48,451 bases of DNA from DAOTZR01 sp034432595 (GTDB lineage Bacteria > Chloroflexota > Anaerolineae > B4-G1 > SLSP01): the NCBI GenBank assembly GCA_034432595.1, contig DAOUBT010000065.1, positions 1-48,451 on the forward strand, written 5' to 3'. A program made the position numbers and the translations under genes. Shown here in pieces: positions 24,048 to 32,994 of this stretch (its first letter is position 1; each line of letters begins with the position of its first letter). Under the pieces are notes generated by a model. The model had not been told where the DNA came from. It made no database searches and worked only from the letters and a program-made list of their open reading frames with translations.

Positions 24048-25703
24048 ATGATAGCACATAAAAAGATGACGGTGATTTTGGGTTGCCTGCTAATCGTGGT
24101 GACGCTTTTGCAAGGTTGCGCACCCAGCGTGACCCCATCCGGGACGGCCACCCCGACAACGCCTACACCGACCCTGACGCCACGCCCGACGTATACCCCC
24201 GTCCCCACCTGGACGCCGACACCGGGCGCGACACCAACGCCAACCGAGAGCGCTACTCCTACGCCTACGGAGGATCCCAACCGTCCGCCCCTGCCCTGGG
24301 TACCGACGGTTTATATCACCGGCACGCCGGTGCTTTCGCCCACAATCCCCGTCCCCACGGAGATGCCGCTACTTTCTCAGCCGCGCGGGACGATTAACGT
24401 GCTGTTGCTGGGCACGGGGAGTCCACCGGGATTAATGGATGTGATCATGATTGCTTCCATCTATCCGGATGTGCCGGGGGTGACCCTGCTCTCCATCCCC
24501 CGTGACTATTATGCCTGGATTCCGATGTGGGGCTTTGATAAGATTAATACCTCTTATTCCCGCGCCTCGAAGGTGAATTATCCCGGCGGTGGCATGGCGC
24601 TGATGAAGGCGACGATCCGCTATAATTTCGGCATCCCTATCCACTACTACGCGATGGTGGATTTCGACGGTTTCAAAACGGCCGTGGACGCGCTGGGCGG
24701 GATTGACGTGATTGTGGAGTGCCCTTATCACGAAACTTTCCCGGATGAGGAGGCGGAGAACGAAACCAAGACGACCGATATTGATCTCGAACCCGGCCTG
24801 CATCGTCTGGATGGTAAATTTGCGCTGTGGTACGTGCGCGGACGCCATACTTATTCCGGCGGCTCGGATTTCGACCGTCTGCGCCGGCAACAACTGGTCA
24901 TCCGCGCCATGTTCAAGCGCGCGACGGTGAAAAACGTCTTCTCCAACGTCCCTTCTTTGTGGAATACTTACCGCAAGTCGGTGAAAACCGATCTCGACCT
25001 GCCGATGTTACTGTATCTGGCTTCGGTCGGGTCCAAATTATCCACCAATGACATCAAGAGCCGCTTCATCGGTAAGGATATTGTGCGCGGGTGGACTGCG
25101 CCGAACGGCGGGGCTGTACAGGTGCCGGATTACGATAAGCTTTACAATTTCCTGCGCGAGGCCGTTCAGCCGCCGCTTTCCAACCGCGCCGGTCAACGGC
25201 GCTTTACCGTGGAGGTCATCAACGCTTCTGCCAAGCGGGAATGGGAATTAGTCGCCGCGGAACGCCTGGAGATCGAGGGGTTCATCGTCGCTTCGACGAC
25301 GATTGACCGCAGCAAGTATTACGCGCGCACCACAGTGATTGACCATACGTCCACCTCGAAAGGGTCGCAGCTTTACAAGCTGGAGCGGATTTACAGCCTG
25401 GCCAAAACGGACATCATCGCCGCGCCGGACCCCAATAGCCCGGTGGATTACACCATCATCCTGGGGGCGAATTATAATCCATGTGTGGGGACGGGTACAG
25501 CTTCGTGGCGCAGCACGCCAACGCCCACGCCAACGGCGACACCAACACCCACGGCGACAGCAACGTTGACGCCGACGCCTATCCCAACCCTGACAGCTTC
25601 TCCCACGCCGACGGGGCTGCCCACGCCAACCTTCACGCCGACACCGCAGCCTTCGCCGACGGAAACGCCCACCCCCACGGAGCCGCCTACGCCAACACCA
25701 TGA
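24048..25703 (+). CDS. LytR-CpsA-Psr (LCP) family cell-wall glycopolymer ligase, lipoprotein
   Basis: The product has 551 residues. A signal peptide ends in a lipobox-like LQGC, then a Pro/Thr linker (~30-110) leads to the LCP domain (~115-290). Key blocks are INVLLLGTG, MIASIYPDVPGVTLLSIPRD (trimmed: core LLSIPRD), DKINTSYSRA, DALGGIDV, LDGKFALWYVRGRH and DFDRLRRQQ, with the conserved Arg and Asp residues that hold the polyprenyl-phosphate. A LytR_C-type domain follows (FTVEVINASAKREW..., ~380-470), then a second Pro/Thr tail. LCP enzymes transfer polymers from lipid carriers to peptidoglycan. GGAGG precedes ATG 24048. The stop overlaps the next gene's ATG (ATGA). Confidence 0.88.
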   Translation: MIAHKKMTVILGCLLIVVTLLQGCAPSVTPSGTATPTTPTPTLTPRPTYTPVPTWTPTPGATPTPTESATPTPTEDPNRPPLPWVPTVYITGTPVLSPTIPVPTEMPLLSQPRGTINVLLLGTGSPPGLMDVIMIASIYPDVPGVTLLSIPRDYYAWIPMWGFDKINTSYSRASKVNYPGGGMALMKATIRYNFGIPIHYYAMVDFDGFKTAVDALGGIDVIVECPYHETFPDEEAENETKTTDIDLEPGLHRLDGKFALWYVRGRHTYSGGSDFDRLRRQQLVIRAMFKRATVKNVFSNVPSLWNTYRKSVKTDLDLPMLLYLASVGSKLSTNDIKSRFIGKDIVRGWTAPNGGAVQVPDYDKLYNFLREAVQPPLSNRAGQRRFTVEVINASAKREWELVAAERLEIEGFIVASTTIDRSKYYARTTVIDHTSTSKGSQLYKLERIYSLAKTDIIAAPDPNSPVDYTIILGANYNPCVGTGTASWRSTPTPTPTATPTPTATATLTPTPIPTLTASPTPTGLPTPTFTPTPQPSPTETPTPTEPPTPTP

Positions 25704-26596
25704 GGTCGCAGCGGGTTCGGAGCTGTTTGTGGCTGGCCGTGCTGGGGCTGTTGCTCGCCCCAGCACTGCTGGCGTTTTATGCCTGGCGTATCGAGCCACG
25801 TTGGATTCAGGTGCGCCACGTCACCCTGCCCATCGCATCTTTGCCACCGGAGCTGGACGGGTTCACGATTCTGCAATTGAGCGATTTGCACCGCGGTCCG
25901 CAGGTCAGTGCGGCCTATCTTCAGCGCGTGGTGGAGAAGGCCGCGCGGCTCAAAGCGGACATGGTGGTGCTTACCGGCGATTTCGTCACCGGTGACGCGC
26001 ACTTTGCTACCGAAGTGGCAACGTTGTTGGGGCGCCTTTCCGCGCCTTACGGCGTCTACGCCGTGACCGGGAATCACGATGTATGGACGGATGCTGATGC
26101 CGTAACGGCGGCGCTGGCGGCACAGGGCATCCGCGTGTTGCGCGACGAGGCCCTGGTGACGGAGGCGCGTACCGTCCAATTGGCCTTGATTGGGCTGGAG
26201 GATACCGGTTGGGTGACGGACCAACCCTGCCCAGAGCCCTCATCAACCTGGAGAAAAAGTCTGCAGACCCTGGCCGATGTGAGCGCAGCTTTGCCCAAGG
26301 ATATGCCACGCCTGGCGCTGATCCATAATCCTGACCTGGCCCACTGGGTTCCCGCCGGTACGGTGGACGCGGTACTGAGCGGCCATACGCACGGCGGACA
26401 GGTGCGCTTGCCGCTGCTGGGCACACCCGTGGTGCCTTCGTGCCACGGCGCGCGGTATGCTGCGGGGCTGACGACTTCGCCATCAGGGATTCCGGTGTAT
26501 GTGAACCGCGGCATCGGGACGGCGATTTTGCCGCTGCGCTTCGGCGTGCGGCCCGAAATAACGCTTATTCATCTGACGGAGGTTTCTCATCCATGA
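25700..26596 (+). CDS. Membrane-anchored metallophosphoesterase, YkuE-like
   Basis: The product has 298 residues. A signal anchor (CLWLAVLGLLLAPALLAFYAW) is followed by the phosphoesterase domain with all motifs: LQLSDLH, VLTGDFVTG, VTGNHDVW and LSGHTHGGQ. It should lie outside the membrane and cleave a phosphoester, possibly on a lipid or polymer carrier, given its coupling to the LCP gene. The start at 25700 overlaps the LCP stop (ATGA) and there is no separate ribosome site, so translation is probably by reinitiation. Its own stop overlaps the next ATG in the same way. Confidence 0.88.
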   Translation: MRSQRVRSCLWLAVLGLLLAPALLAFYAWRIEPRWIQVRHVTLPIASLPPELDGFTILQLSDLHRGPQVSAAYLQRVVEKAARLKADMVVLTGDFVTGDAHFATEVATLLGRLSAPYGVYAVTGNHDVWTDADAVTAALAAQGIRVLRDEALVTEARTVQLALIGLEDTGWVTDQPCPEPSSTWRKSLQTLADVSAALPKDMPRLALIHNPDLAHWVPAGTVDAVLSGHTHGGQVRLPLLGTPVVPSCHGARYAAGLTTSPSGIPVYVNRGIGTAILPLRFGVRPEITLIHLTEVSHP

Positions 26597-27195
26597 GTTG
26601 GAGTGTGTTGCTTTCGGCGTTTAGCCTTGTCTTCCTGGCCGAGTTGGGCGATAAGACACAACTGGCCGTGATGACTCAGGTGTGTAAGTACCGGCGTCCG
26701 CTGCCGGTTTTTGCGGGGGCGAGCGTGGCTCTGGTGGCGGTGACGGCTTTGGGGGCATTGGGCGGGCAACTGGTGGCGCGCCTCGTGCCGCCATCGGTCT
26801 TCCGCGGCCTGGCCAGCGCGGCGTTTGTCGTGATGGGTGTGCTCATCTTGCGCGAGGCGCATTGTCCTGACGAGGAGGAGGCGGGATGTGAGTTACCCAT
26901 CGCCGAGGCGACGACGGACCGTTGGAGCTGGTCCGCGTTCGGGGCGACGGCGGCGCTGCTGTTCGGGGCCGAGATGGGGGATAAGACGCAGCTCGCTGTG
27001 CTCACCCTATCGGGACAACAGCTTTCTGCCTGGCCGGTGTTCCTGGGCGGTGCCCTGGCGCTGGTGGCGGTGACGGCTATCGGCGCGCTGGTGGGACAGG
27101 GGTTGTGCCGCCTGATTCCACAGCGTCTGCTCCTGAAGTTCGCTGGCGTCGCTTTTGTGCTGATGGGCGTGCTTATGGCCCTCGGTGTGGGGTAG
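26593..27195 (+). CDS. GDT1/TMEM165 (UPF0016) cation transporter
   Basis: The product has 200 residues and about six helices. Two copies of the family motif E-x-G-D-K-T are present: AELGDKTQLAVMT and AEMGDKTQLAVLT, related by internal duplication. Bacterial and eukaryotic members export or move Mn2+ and Ca2+. The hydrophilic centre (HCPDEEEAGCELP) contains two cysteines. The ATG at 26593 overlaps the upstream stop (ATGA), with GGAGG ten bases before. Mn2+ is a common cofactor of metallophosphoesterases, so the coupling to the upstream gene could be functional; this is inference. Confidence 0.92.
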   Translation: MSWSVLLSAFSLVFLAELGDKTQLAVMTQVCKYRRPLPVFAGASVALVAVTALGALGGQLVARLVPPSVFRGLASAAFVVMGVLILREAHCPDEEEAGCELPIAEATTDRWSWSAFGATAALLFGAEMGDKTQLAVLTLSGQQLSAWPVFLGGALALVAVTAIGALVGQGLCRLIPQRLLLKFAGVAFVLMGVLMALGVG

Positions 27196-27303
27196 ATGGG
27201 GTCATCATGGCGTCATCCGGTGTGCCCCAGACAGCCCAGCCCCACGGCTCACGTGACCGGGTTGGGGTTTTGATGTTGAACAAATTTCATGACGGGCAGG
27301 TCT

Positions 27304-28323
27304 ATGTTAGCGATTGAAACTCATCATGTCGGACGGATTTACAAGATTCGCAATAATCGCAAGGAGAAAGCCTTGCGCAAAGAGCTTGTGGCGCTGCAGG
27401 ACGTGAACCTGGAGGTGCGTCCTGGCGAGTTGTTTGGCCTGCTGGGGCCTAACGGCGCGGGCAAAACCACGCTCATCAAGATTCTCACCACGCTGCTGGC
27501 TCCCACCAGCGGGGAGGCGCGCGTGTTGGGCCACGATGTGGTGCGCGAGGCCGCACAGGTGCGCCCACTCATCAACATGGTCTCCGGCGGCGAGTCGTCC
27601 GGGTACGGCCTGCTTACCGTGCGCGAGAACTTGTGGATGTTCGCGCAGTTCTACGGGATTCCCTCGGCGGAAGCCAACCGACGCATCCGCGCGCTGCTGG
27701 AACGGGTGGGCATGGCCGACCGCATCCACACCAAGTCCTCCGACCTTTCCACAGGCCTGCGGCAGAAGATGAACATCGTGCGCGGCTTTCTCACCGATCC
27801 GCGCGTGCTGTTTCTGGACGAGCCGACCCTGGGCCTGGATGTGGGCGCAGCGCGCGAGGTCCGCGCCCTGATCCGCGAGTGGTTGGATGAGGACCGCGAG
27901 CGCACGTTGCTGCTCACCACGCACTACATGGTGGAGGCCGATGAATTGTGCGATCGGGTGGCGATTATCAATCAGGGGCGCGTGCTGGCCTGCGATACGC
28001 CGGCAGCGCTGAAACGCTCCTTACAGCACGACGCGCTTTTCGAGATCGAAATCAGCCATCCCAACGGCCTGACGGCGGAATCCCTGGAGGTCTTGCCCGA
28101 CGTGCATCGCGCGTCTCTCACCCCCACGGCAGAAGGCGCACAGCTTGGCCTGACCCTGCATGAGGACTCGGCCCTGGCGCATGTCATTCAGGCGCTCACC
28201 GCGCGCAACGTGCGCATCCAACGCTTGAGCAAGCGCGAACCAACCCTGGAAGATGTCTTCGTCGAGCTGGTGGGGCGCCGCATGGAAGAGGTGGAGCAGG
28301 AGGCGGGCGGTGACGGAGCGTAG
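27304..28323 (+). CDS. ABC-2 type exporter, ATP-binding subunit
   Basis: The product has 339 residues. Walker A (GPNGAGKTT), Q-region, signature (DLSTGLRQKM), Walker B (RVLFLDEPTLGLD) and H-loop (LTTHYMVEAD) are all present. The signature differs from the usual LSGGQ (LSTGL), as in many DrrA-like exporters. The C-terminal ~80 residues are the extension typical of that group. With the two permeases downstream it forms an ABC-2 exporter; the cargo (lipid, polysaccharide or drug) is unknown. ATG 27304 is preferred (MLAIETHHV, GGGCAGG before it); ATG 27289 is possible. It overlaps the next gene by 14 bases. Confidence 0.9.
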   Translation: MLAIETHHVGRIYKIRNNRKEKALRKELVALQDVNLEVRPGELFGLLGPNGAGKTTLIKILTTLLAPTSGEARVLGHDVVREAAQVRPLINMVSGGESSGYGLLTVRENLWMFAQFYGIPSAEANRRIRALLERVGMADRIHTKSSDLSTGLRQKMNIVRGFLTDPRVLFLDEPTLGLDVGAAREVRALIREWLDEDRERTLLLTTHYMVEADELCDRVAIINQGRVLACDTPAALKRSLQHDALFEIEISHPNGLTAESLEVLPDVHRASLTPTAEGAQLGLTLHEDSALAHVIQALTARNVRIQRLSKREPTLEDVFVELVGRRMEEVEQEAGGDGA

Positions 28324-29164
28324 TCTTGGGCGGTTGACGGTGCCGCGCGCGCAGGGTTGGCGGCTCTTCGTGCAGAGCGTCATAGCGCGCGCCTATCCGC
28401 GCATCATTGGGCAGCAACGCGAAAAGTCCTGGCTTTTCTTTGATGTGCTGCTGCCGTTGCTTTCGGTGGCGGCCTACGTGTTCGTCTATCGCGCCATGCG
28501 CGCGCCGGAAGACTACGTGGGGTTTGTGGTGGTAGGCGGGGCCATGCTGGCCTTTTGGATGAACGTGCTGTGGAGCATGTCCATGCAGCTCTATTGGGAG
28601 CGAGAACAGGGCAACCTGGCGCTCTACATCATGGCGCCCAACTCCATGATGGCGATTCTGTTGGGGATGGCGGTGGGCGGTCTTACGGCCACGACGTTGC
28701 GCGCGCTGGCCATCATCCTGGTGGGGAGCTGGCTGTTTCACGTTTCGTATGCTGTGGTCAGTCTGGGCGCGCTGCTCCTTATCTTTGTGTTGACGATGAC
28801 CGCACTTTACGGCCTGGGCATGATGTTCGCCTCGGTGTTTTTGCTTTTGGGGCGCGAGGCATGGGCCGCGCTGGACGCCATTCAAGAGCCGGTGTACTTC
28901 ATTTCCGGCTTTTACTTCCCCATCCGTGCCCTGCCCTTCTGGATGGCGATGGCCGCTTCGCTCCTGCCCATGACTCTGGGGCTGGATGCGCTGCGTCAGC
29001 TCAGTTTCCGCACCGGCGCCACCCTGGGCTTGCTTTCGGTGCAGGTCGAAGCGGGGATTCTGGCCGTGCTGGCGGTGACGTTTTTGGTGGCTTCACGCTA
29101 CTTGCTGGCCTATGTGGAGCGCGTCGCCGTGCGCGAAGGGCGCCTCACCGAGGCACGGCGGTAG
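28310..29164 (+). CDS. ABC-2 type exporter, permease subunit 1
   Basis: The product has 284 residues, with about six helices in the ABC-2 layout and a cytoplasmic N-terminus (TERSLGRLTVPRAQGW). The region YWEREQGNLALYIMAPNSMMAI resembles the coupling segment of ABC-2 permeases, and FISGFYFPIRALPFWM the conserved periplasmic-side helix pair. The start is GTG 28310: AGGAGG lies seven bases before it inside the end of the ATPase gene, and this removes an unlikely basic extension. Confidence 0.85.
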   Translation: MTERSLGRLTVPRAQGWRLFVQSVIARAYPRIIGQQREKSWLFFDVLLPLLSVAAYVFVYRAMRAPEDYVGFVVVGGAMLAFWMNVLWSMSMQLYWEREQGNLALYIMAPNSMMAILLGMAVGGLTATTLRALAIILVGSWLFHVSYAVVSLGALLLIFVLTMTALYGLGMMFASVFLLLGREAWAALDAIQEPVYFISGFYFPIRALPFWMAMAASLLPMTLGLDALRQLSFRTGATLGLLSVQVEAGILAVLAVTFLVASRYLLAYVERVAVREGRLTEARR

Positions 29165-29173
29165 GAGGACGAG

Positions 29174-30031
29174 ATGACACGTTGGCGTGAAGCATGGCGT
29201 TCTTTTCGGGTAGCTACCTGGCTGGGCTGGCAGGTGGAAGCGAACTGGACCGATCCGTGGATTTTTATCGTCTATTCGCTGCTCAAACCCCTGGCGCGCG
29301 CCGTGATCCTGGTCTTCATGTACGGCGTCATCACCGGCGCGGCGTTCGATCAACCGTTTTTCCCCTACCTCTACCTGGGGAACACGTTTTACAGTTACGT
29401 GTACGCCATCATGACCGGCGTCTCCTGGGCCATTATTGATGACCGGGAGCACTACAAAACGCTCAAATACCTGTATGTGGCGCCGCTGCGCGTGCCCGCC
29501 TATTTGTTGGGGCGCGGGGTTGCCCGTTTCCTCACCAACACCGCCTCCGTGCTCATCATGTTAGGGGCGGGGGTAGCCTTCCTCAAGCTGCCGCTCGATC
29601 TGGCGCAAGTCCAGTGGGGGATGGCGTTCGCCGGGTTGTTGGTGGGGGTGTTGATGCTGGCAATGATGGGCCTTATCCTGGCCGCGGTTTCGCTGTTGCT
29701 GGTCCACCATTCCTGGGGCGTGGTGGAAGGTGTCGCCGGCGCGCTGTTCTTGTTCAGCGGGGCCGTTTTCCCGCTGGAAATCCTGCCGGCCTGGATACGG
29801 CCCGTGGGCTACGTCATGCCCGTCACTTACTGGCTCGAAGTGATGCGGCGCGCGATCCTGGGGCAACCGCTGCAAGCCTCACCCGTGCTCAGCGTGATGA
29901 GTGATGGACAGCTCTTCGCCGTCATGCTCGGCCTGAGCGCGCTGTTTGCCGTGGTGGCGTTGGGCGCGTTCCGCTACTGTGACCATCTCGCGCGCGAACG
30001 CGGGCTGATTGACTGGACGACGAACTATTAA
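29174..30031 (+). CDS. ABC-2 type exporter, permease subunit 2
   Basis: The product has 285 residues with about six helices. DDREHYKTLKYLYVAPLRVPAYL (shown in part) is the coupling segment and GAVFPLEILPAWIRPVGYVMP the conserved ABC-2 C-terminal region. GGAGG precedes ATG 29174, nine bases after the stop of permease 1. The two permeases are diverged and likely form a heterodimer with the ATPase dimer. The gene closes this plus-strand operon and faces the importer operon across a shared hairpin terminator. Confidence 0.87.
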   Translation: MTRWREAWRSFRVATWLGWQVEANWTDPWIFIVYSLLKPLARAVILVFMYGVITGAAFDQPFFPYLYLGNTFYSYVYAIMTGVSWAIIDDREHYKTLKYLYVAPLRVPAYLLGRGVARFLTNTASVLIMLGAGVAFLKLPLDLAQVQWGMAFAGLLVGVLMLAMMGLILAAVSLLLVHHSWGVVEGVAGALFLFSGAVFPLEILPAWIRPVGYVMPVTYWLEVMRRAILGQPLQASPVLSVMSDGQLFAVMLGLSALFAVVALGAFRYCDHLARERGLIDWTTNY

Positions 30032-30065
30032 CGGGAAGCAGGGAGCGAAAGCTGAAAGCCGGAAA

Positions 30066-30140
30066 AAGGCCATGCCTTCGCCCACCCTACCCCGCCTGAA
30101 CGGTCTGCTGCATCGTAACCCCGACAGGCTGAGGAGTTAC
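30066..30140. repeat. Partial copy of the palindromic element
   Basis: The sequence ATGCCTTCGCCCACC, then CCCCGCCTGAAC...ACAGGCTGAGGAG matches the right half of the element at 10115-10343 with roughly four of five bases equal by eye. The left arm is missing. Confidence 0.6.
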
Positions 30141-30154
30141 CTTTCCCGAACAAC

Positions 30155-30187
30155 AACGCAGGTCGAGGGCTTGCCTCGACCTGCGTT
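30155..30187. terminator. Bidirectional hairpin between convergent ABC operons
   Basis: A perfect 14-bp stem (AACGCAGGTCGAGG with CCTCGACCTGCGTT) encloses a 5-base loop. There is no long T-run on either side, but its place between the stops of two convergent operons fits a shared terminator. Confidence 0.65.
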
Positions 30188-30205
30188 AACCCCAGCCGGC
30201 GGCGA

Positions 30206-31267
30206 CTACATCAACCAGCACGCATGGAGGGGGAAATTCAAAACCACCTCATCCCCGGCGCGGGGGAGAGATAGCTCACGCGAGTTGAACAGGTCGGCAG
30301 TCACGAATATCCCCGGCGCCAGCTCCACCCGCATCCGCACAATAGCGCCCAAAAAGACGAGCGTCTCCACCCGTCCACGCACCTGATTCTGGTCGGGCGC
30401 AGTGGCGGGGCCGAGCGCGAACTCCTCCGGGCGGATGGCAAGGCGGGGCGCATCGGCGAGCGGGCGCGCGCTCACCTCACTCTCAAGGCGGATGAGCTGC
30501 CCGCCCAAACGGCAGGTGTGCTCCTGCAAGTCAAGGTCGCTAATCGGCAACACATTGAGTTGCCCCACAAAGAAGGCCACAAACTCCGTCGCCGGGTAGT
30601 TGTAGATTTCGGTCGGCGTCCCCACCTGCTCGATGCGGCTGCGGTTCATCACCACCACCCGGTCGGAGAGCGACAGCGCCTCTTCCTGGTCATGGGTCAC
30701 GTACACGGTGGTAATACCCAGCGCCTGTTGGATGCGGCGGATTTCGAGGCGCAGCTCCATGCGGATTTTAGCATCCAACGCCGAAAGCGGCTCATCAAGG
30801 AGCAGCACGCGCGGACGGATGGCGAGGGCACGCGCCAGCGCGACACGCTGCTGCTGTCCGCCGGAGAGCTGATAGGGATAACGTCCGCCGTACTCCTCAA
30901 GGTGAATGAGAGCGAGCATTTCCTCCACACGCTGCTTGATTTCCGCAGCGGGGACCTTGCGCACTTCCAGACCAAAGCCAATGTTCTGCGCCACGGTCAT
31001 GTTGGGGAAGAGCGCGTAGGACTGGAAAACCATGCCCACGTTGCGCTGATGCGGCGGCTGATACGTGATGTCATCCCCATCAAGGGTGATACGTCCACTT
31101 GTCGGTTGCTCGAAGCCGGCGATCATGCGCAACGTCGTCGTCTTCCCGCATCCGCTTGGCCCCAGGAAAGAAACGAACTCGCCCTTTTCAATCGCCAGGT
31201 TGAAATCGCTCACCGCAGCGGTAGCACCGAACGTCTTGGAAATATGCTCTAACGTGAGAAAACTCAT
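30206..31267 (-). CDS. ABC importer ATPase, PotA/FbpC type
   Basis: The product has 353 residues. Walker A (GPSGCGKTTT), signature (QLSGGQQQRVALARA), Walker B (VLLLDEPLSALD) and H-loop (YVTHDQEEA) are canonical. The C-terminal ~110 residues form a TOBE-like domain (LAIRPEEFAL). It powers uptake through the two permeases encoded just before it. AAAGGGAGTTCTGC precedes ATG 31267, 12 bases after the permease stop. The family covers polyamine, ferric iron, thiamine and phosphonate importers; the ATPase alone does not tell them apart. Confidence 0.93.
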   Translation of the reverse strand: MSFLTLEHISKTFGATAAVSDFNLAIEKGEFVSFLGPSGCGKTTTLRMIAGFEQPTSGRITLDGDDITYQPPHQRNVGMVFQSYALFPNMTVAQNIGFGLEVRKVPAAEIKQRVEEMLALIHLEEYGGRYPYQLSGGQQQRVALARALAIRPRVLLLDEPLSALDAKIRMELRLEIRRIQQALGITTVYVTHDQEEALSLSDRVVVMNRSRIEQVGTPTEIYNYPATEFVAFFVGQLNVLPISDLDLQEHTCRLGGQLIRLESEVSARPLADAPRLAIRPEEFALGPATAPDQNQVRGRVETLVFLGAIVRMRVELAPGIFVTADLFNSRELSLPRAGDEVVLNFPLHACWLM

Positions 31268-31279
31268 GCAGAACTCCCT

Positions 31280-32086
31280 TTAGCGTGCGCCGGCCAACTG
31301 CCCTTCGGCGCGTCCGCGATTGAATAGTTGAATCAGGCCCATGCAGGCCCAGGTCAGGAGGAAACTGATAATAGCCAGGGATGATGATTCGTAAGTTTTG
31401 TTCTGCCCCACCAGGGACATGTAGGGGCCAAACGCCTTGATGCCCACGATGAAGCTCGCCATGGTGTACTCACCGATGACGGTAGCCAGGGTAAGGAACG
31501 CCCCACTGAGGATGGCCGTACGCAGGTTGGGGAAAACGATGCGCAACAGAATTGTCCCCCATCCCGCACCCAGACTCTGCGCCGCCTCGGTGAGGGAGCG
31601 CACGTCAATGGCTGCCAGGCCCGTATCCACAGCGCGGTAAGTGTAAGGCAAGGTCAACACCACATAGCCCGCCACCAGCAGAGCGTTCGTGCCCGTGAAG
31701 GTATTGGTGAGGTGGAACGGCGCGCCACTGAAGACGCGAATCAAGCCGAAGACGAGCACAATGGCCGGCACGACGAAAGGCAACATGCTGATAAACTCGG
31801 CCAGGGGGCGCAGTTGCGGCAGGCGCAGCCGAATCCAGTAAGCCGTCGGCACCACCAGCAGGATGCTTACAATGATGGTGTAGAAGCCCATCTGCAATGA
31901 AAAACCGAACGTGCGCCAGAAATTCACATCGTTAAAGATGCGCTCATAGGCCAGGAACGTGAGCACCCCCTTTTTCGCGCGCAGCGAAAAATCAAAAGTC
32001 GCAATCAGGGGCACAAAGAAGTAGAGCACACCGAGCGCGATCCACAGCCACGACCAGAGCTTGTTCCAGGGAATGCGTCCTTTCAT
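31280..32086 (-). CDS. ABC importer permease 2
   Basis: The product has 268 residues and six helices. The cytoplasmic coupling loop is EAAQSLGAGWGTILLRIVFP, the EAA motif of binding-protein-dependent permeases (PotC/FbpB type). ATG 32086 is chosen over a GTG four codons earlier: it overlaps the stop of permease 1 as ATGA and AGGTGG lies upstream. It pairs with permease 1 to form the membrane channel. Confidence 0.9.
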   Translation of the reverse strand: MKGRIPWNKLWSWLWIALGVLYFFVPLIATFDFSLRAKKGVLTFLAYERIFNDVNFWRTFGFSLQMGFYTIIVSILLVVPTAYWIRLRLPQLRPLAEFISMLPFVVPAIVLVFGLIRVFSGAPFHLTNTFTGTNALLVAGYVVLTLPYTYRAVDTGLAAIDVRSLTEAAQSLGAGWGTILLRIVFPNLRTAILSGAFLTLATVIGEYTMASFIVGIKAFGPYMSLVGQNKTYESSSLAIISFLLTWACMGLIQLFNRGRAEGQLAGAR

Positions 32087-32994
32087 TGCCGCAACCACCT
32101 TTCACTGCGCCGCCGCAGCAAGAAGTAGATGCCCATCGCCAGCGCCATCACAAACACCATCCCCATCGCCAGAGCGTAGCCCAGGCCGGGATTGTAGAGA
32201 ATATCACCCTTGATTTGCGAACCGATGACAATCGTCACCAGGTTGATGAAGCCGCCGGTCAGGGAGAGCGCGGTGGCATACGCGCCAAAAGAATTGCCGA
32301 AGAGCAAAATCATCGTGCCCAAAATCGAAGGCAACAAAATCGGCAGAGCCACGCGCCGCCAGTAATCCAGGGAGGTGGCCCCCAGGTTCAGCGCCGCCTC
32401 ATGCCACTCCCGGCGCAACCCGTCCAGAGCGGGTGTGATGATGAGCACCATCAGGGGAAACTGGAAGTACAGGTACGTGAGACTCAATCCCCAAAAAGAA
32501 TAAAGGTTGAAGCCACGGTCATACAGGTCCAGGCCCAGCAGGGTTTTGAAAAGCACCGTCACCATCCCCGTGCGGCCCAGGGTCGCGATAAAGGCGAAGG
32601 CCAGCGGCACACCGGCGAAGTTGGAAGCAACGCCGGAAAAGGTGAGCAAAGCGGTGCGCATCCAGCGCGGGAGGCCGCCCAGCGTCACGGCGTAGGCCAG
32701 CATGAAACCGAACAACCCACCCAGCACCGCTGTCACCAGACTGATGCGGATGGTGACCCAGTAGGCGCTCAAAATGGAGGGCGTGAAGAGGTCGGCAAAA
32801 TTCTTCAGCGTGAAATGCCCGGCATTGTCACGGAAGGCCCCGACCAACAGGTAAGCTGAAGGCAAGACGATGAAGAGGAAAGCGAAAATAAAGAAGGGCA
32901 CCACACCCAGCCAGTTGCGCCAGGAAGCGGGGGCGGGACGCGCTACGCGCGCGTCCCGCTGAGCACGAGTCGAAAGGCCGTTGTTATTTGACAT
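32083..32994 (-). CDS. ABC importer permease 1
   Basis: The product has 303 residues, six helices after a short basic N-terminus (MSNNNGLSTRAQRDARVARP). The EAA loop is EAALNLGATSLDYWRRVALP. ATG 32994 overlaps the end of the binding-protein gene by 11 bases; the longer frame upstream encodes an improbable Arg/Ser-rich leader antisense-like to the binding protein and is rejected. Ribosome site is weak, consistent with coupled translation. Confidence 0.9.
   Translation of the reverse strand: MSNNNGLSTRAQRDARVARPAPASWRNWLGVVPFFIFAFLFIVLPSAYLLVGAFRDNAGHFTLKNFADLFTPSILSAYWVTIRISLVTAVLGGLFGFMLAYAVTLGGLPRWMRTALLTFSGVASNFAGVPLAFAFIATLGRTGMVTVLFKTLLGLDLYDRGFNLYSFWGLSLTYLYFQFPLMVLIITPALDGLRREWHEAALNLGATSLDYWRRVALPILLPSILGTMILLFGNSFGAYATALSLTGGFINLVTIVIGSQIKGDILYNPGLGYALAMGMVFVMALAMGIYFLLRRRSERWLRQ

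Noticed and set aside
30155..30187. Transposon terminal inverted repeat
   Set aside because: It is a single compact hairpin between two operon ends; no second copy or transposase is present, so a terminator is the simpler reading.
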